From: Rhodothalassium salexigens DSM 2132
Lineage (GTDB): Bacteria; Pseudomonadota; Alphaproteobacteria; Sphingomonadales; Rhodothalassiaceae
NCBI RefSeq assembly: GCF_004341375.1
Contig: NZ_SLXO01000008.1
Coordinates: 62,001-126,000, forward strand
DNA: 64,000 nt
Direction: 5' to 3'
Shown here: in pieces, positions 61,860-64,000 of the stretch
Layout of the letters: the number at the start of each line of letters is the position of its first letter
Position numbering within the stretch: the stretch's first letter is position 1
The notes under the pieces: model-generated
Databases searched by the model: none
The model's input: only the letters and a program-made list of their open reading frames with translations
What the model was told of the DNA's origin: nothing
Made by a program: the position numbers and the translations under genes

Positions 61860-62615
61860 CTAACCCAAGGGCGGCTGGAGCGAGCCGGTGACCAAACCGC
61901 GGCCCTTGAGCGCATGGATCAAGGGGCGCTCGGCGTAGGCGCAGCACAGCATGGTGTCGACGGTCTTGCCGTCTTCGGCGCAGGGCAGGGCCAGTTTGTG
62001 CAGCGCGCCGGGCAGATCCCCGACCGTCGACCGCAGATAGACGGCGTCGCCGGCGCAGTAGGCGGCGCATAGCGGCTCGCACAGTTCGACCGTCTCGTCG
62101 GGGCAATTGTCCAACCGGTAGGTAATGCCGGTGATATCGCGTCCCAGAAGGGAGACGAGATGCGTGCCGATCAGCGTGGCGGTGAAGGTGACCGGTGGCG
62201 CGGTGACGGCGAAGAGATAGAGTTGCCCCATCCAGGGGAACAAGTCGCGGTGGCTGAACCCGCTGCGCGCCGGCAAGCCGCATCCTGCGCGGCGGCTTGA
62301 CCAAAGCGAGAACAGATCGACCAATCTCGGGTCGCCGATCTGTTCGGCCGCCAGCGCGGTCGGTATGCTGCAGGCAGTCGATGCCGTGTCGGCTTGCAAG
62401 CCATTGCCGGCTTGGTTTGTCCATGGGCCATGATGCGGCGGGCCATGGTTCAAGAGGCCGTCGCCGGCGGCCGAACCATGGGCGGGTGGCGCTGCCGGGC
62501 GGACGTTATCACGCCGCGACATCGACAGCCCCTCCATCGCCGACCAGATGACCGGCGGTTCGTCGGTGGGGTCCGGATCAGCCTCTGTCATGCCATCCGT
62601 CTGGGGGTCGGACAC
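61860..62615 (-). CDS. PAS_5-like domain protein
   Basis: A 251-residue protein. The first 75 residues are disordered and Pro/Asp/Gly-rich. From about residue 88 it reads EQIGDPRLVDLFSLWSSRRAG, then SGFSHRDLFPWMGQLYLFAV, GTHLVSLLGRDITGITY and CAEDGKTVDTMLCCAYA. This is the pattern of the alphaproteobacterial PAS_5 family (single PAS sensor domain without an attached output domain). Ligand and partner are unknown. Alternative starts exist at Met9, Met27 and Met32 because the N-terminus is poorly conserved in type. A good promoter lies about 130 bases upstream. Confidence 0.75.
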   Translation of the reverse strand: MSDPQTDGMTEADPDPTDEPPVIWSAMEGLSMSRRDNVRPAAPPAHGSAAGDGLLNHGPPHHGPWTNQAGNGLQADTASTACSIPTALAAEQIGDPRLVDLFSLWSSRRAGCGLPARSGFSHRDLFPWMGQLYLFAVTAPPVTFTATLIGTHLVSLLGRDITGITYRLDNCPDETVELCEPLCAAYCAGDAVYLRSTVGDLPGALHKLALPCAEDGKTVDTMLCCAYAERPLIHALKGRGLVTGSLQPPLG

Positions 62616-63094
62616 CAGCTGTCTCCTTGCTCATCACGCGAGTGGTTGCACACCCTATGCTCTTCGGGACGGTGTTAACCGTCCATCGGACCGGCGGGTT
62701 CCGGGTGTGCGACGGCATGGCCGCTTGCCCTCATCCGCGCGGTTTGTCGGTATTATACGAATCGTTTTAAGGCAAACAAGTGACTTGCCAGGAAATTTGA
62801 TACTTAAAGTGATAAGAATTAGTGCATTGATTTGTCTGGCAAAATTTATGACCTATCTTGGTTGCATCGGGGCTGAGGCGGAAAATCGAGGCGCTTGAAG
62901 CGGAGCGCATCGCTCCCGGGCGCGGGCGACATGATCGCGAATAAGGCGAGTCGCTCTCGCCGCTTCGGCGAACCCCAAGCCAAGAATGGGCAGTTTATCC
63001 TAAAAATCAAACCAATGTCATCCGTTACCAGCGGTCGCACGGGCGCGCGGGATTGTCGCAAGCGGTCGGCGTGCGGGATCGCGTACACGACGGC
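62616..63094. other. Intergenic region with AT-rich core
   Basis: 479 bases between the PAS-like gene and the photolyase-family gene. Bases about 62750-62870 are strikingly AT-rich for this genome. It holds the predicted promoter for the PAS-like gene and an inverted pair TTGCCAG (about 62785) / CTGGCAA (about 62835). Two short overlapping open frames in it lack convincing coding features. The photolyase-family gene promoter must also be here. Confidence 0.5.
62752..62779 (-). promoter_or_regulatory. Sigma-70-like promoter for the PAS-like gene
   Basis: On the minus strand TTGTTT (62779-62774) and a perfect -10 TATAAT (62757-62752) are separated by 16 bases. The leader to the start codon at 62615 would be about 130 nt. 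Confidence 0.5.
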
Positions 63095-64000
63095 ATGACC
63101 TCATCCTGTGCGCTCATTCCCGTTTTCGCCGATCAGTTGAGCGATGGCTTGGCGTCGCTCGCTGCCGGCGTACCCGACCGCGACCTGGTGGTGATGGCCG
63201 AGGTGGCCGAAGAGGTGGGCTATGCCGACCACCATCAGAAGAAGCTGGCGTTTCTGTTCTCGGCCATGCGCCACTTCGCCCTGCGGCTGCGCGGGCAGGG
63301 CTGGCGGGTGCGCTACACCCGCCTCGACGACCCGGCCAACAGCGGCAGCCTGACCGGCGAAGTGGCGCGCGCGGCCGCGGCCGAGGCGGCGGGGCGGGTG
63401 CTGGTCACCGAGCCCGGCGAGTATCGCGTGGCGGCGATGATCGACCGGTGGCCCGAGCATCTGGGCCTGGCCGTCGAGCGCTTCGCCGACGATCGGTTCG
63501 TCTGTTCTCCAGGCGATTTCGCGCGCTGGGCCGAGGGCCGCAAAACCCTGCGCATGGAGTATTTCTATCGCGACATGCGCCGGCGCACCGGCCTGTTGAT
63601 GGCCGGTGACGCGCCTGAGGGCGGGCGGTGGAACTATGACGCCGACAACCGCAAGCCGGCCGAGGCGGACCTGTTCATGCCCGCGCCGCACCGGGTCGAG
63701 CCCGACGCGATCACGACGGACGTGCTGGCCATGGTCGAGGCGCGCTGCGGCGACCATTTCGGCCGGCTGCGGCCGTTCTGGTTTGCGGTCACCCACGACC
63801 AGGCCGAGGCCGCGCTCGACCAGTTCATCGCCGCAGCGCTGCCCCGCTTCGGCGACTATCAAGACGCCATGCTGCGCGGCGAGCGGTTTCTCTATCACTC
63901 GGTGCTGTCGGTCTATCTCAATGCCGGGCTGCTCGACCCGCTGGCGGTGTGCCGGCGCGCCGAGGCGGCCTATTATGACGGCCACGCGCCGCTCAACGCG
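63095..64000 (+). CDS. Photolyase/cryptochrome-family protein (FeS-BCP/PhrB type), 5' part
   Basis: The frame is open from ATG 63095 to the window end (302 residues visible). It reads like the deoxyribodipyrimidine photolyase-related (bacterial 6-4 photolyase / cryptochrome) group. Matching parts are LIPVFADQLS at the N-terminus, VVMAEVAEEVGYADHHQKKLAFLFSAMRHFA-type sequence, the diagnostic MEYFYRDMRRRTG followed by GGRWNYDADNRKP, and YHSVLSVYLNAGLLDP in the FAD-binding region. Members repair UV (6-4) photoproducts using FAD and a [4Fe-4S] cluster; the cluster Cys residues lie further on and are outside the window. No strong ribosome-binding site precedes the ATG. Confidence 0.88.
   Translation, partial: MTSSCALIPVFADQLSDGLASLAAGVPDRDLVVMAEVAEEVGYADHHQKKLAFLFSAMRHFALRLRGQGWRVRYTRLDDPANSGSLTGEVARAAAAEAAGRVLVTEPGEYRVAAMIDRWPEHLGLAVERFADDRFVCSPGDFARWAEGRKTLRMEYFYRDMRRRTGLLMAGDAPEGGRWNYDADNRKPAEADLFMPAPHRVEPDAITTDVLAMVEARCGDHFGRLRPFWFAVTHDQAEAALDQFIAAALPRFGDYQDAMLRGERFLYHSVLSVYLNAGLLDPLAVCRRAEAAYYDGHAPLNA

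Noticed and set aside
62548-63098. Two short forward open frames (62548-62898 and 62895-63098)
   Set aside because: The first overlaps the PAS-like gene antisense and spans the AT-rich non-coding block; the second starts from TTG without a ribosome-binding site. Neither shows coding composition.
1-64000. Mobile elements, CRISPR arrays, prophage, tRNA or rRNA genes
   Set aside because: No transposase, integrase, terminal inverted repeats with target duplication, regularly spaced repeats or cloverleaf was recognised by eye; a tRNAscan or ISfinder run was not possible.

Overview
The window is very GC-rich (roughly 70% by eye). Gene content points to an alphaproteobacterium: a SUV3/MgpS-type helicase tail followed by an S4-domain protein and a seven-iron ferredoxin is an arrangement familiar from that class. 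Nearly all genes have Gram-negative homologues (type II secretion, outer-membrane polysaccharide export). I cannot name a genus. No rRNA, tRNA, CRISPR array, transposase, integrase or phage gene was recognised.

Layout. (1) 1-5003, housekeeping: helicase end, S4 RNA-binding protein, TerB-like protein, glmU, fdxA, closed by a clear terminator. (2) 5020-7063, reverse strand: gmd and fcl, which make GDP-L-fucose. (3) 7240-20697, forward strand: a type II secretion system split in two blocks (gspJ-K-L-M-N-like-D-I, then gspE-F-G-H). Between the blocks lie a methyltransferase on the reverse strand and a signal-peptide protein with its own promoter and strong terminator. That secreted protein is broken by a one-base frameshift at a run of six G and is a good candidate cargo of the secretion system. 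(4) 20701-32525, reverse strand: thirteen tightly packed genes for making and decorating a surface glycan or glycolipid. They encode a WbqC-family protein, a NeuD/PglD-like acetyltransferase, a sugar N-formyltransferase, three methyltransferases, a sulfotransferase, a beta-propeller glycosidase-like protein, a GT2 glycosyltransferase, and an adenylation enzyme-ACP-SDR-aminotransferase cassette. (5) 32663-45457: a small membrane protein, a second sulfotransferase, wecB, two GT4 glycosyltransferases, a heparinase II/III-like protein, a very long oxidoreductase reading frame and a very large SLBB-domain export protein. No Wzx/Wzy pair or capsule ABC transporter is in the window, so the assembly route is not visible here.

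(6) 45582-54093: TPR protein, TenA, TPMT-like methyltransferase, an NAD-dependent epimerase-like protein, alpha/beta hydrolase, another GT4 enzyme, galU and thrS. (7) 54166-61432, reverse strand: ribokinase, then a deo-type nucleoside-salvage operon running deoA-deoC-double ALDH-nupC. Thymidine phosphorylase gives deoxyribose-1-phosphate, DeoC releases acetaldehyde, and the dehydrogenase can oxidise it. (8) 61860-64000: a PAS_5-like protein, an unusually AT-rich intergenic stretch, and the start of a photolyase/cryptochrome-family gene cut by the window edge.

The most unusual signals are: a run of nine C in the oxidoreductase gene whose shortening by one base would restore two separate genes with an ATGA overlap; the G6 frameshift in the putative T2SS cargo; an in-frame island of about one-third G+C inside gspD; a CTG start for the S4 protein; and the ligase-ACP-SDR-aminotransferase glycan-decoration cassette.
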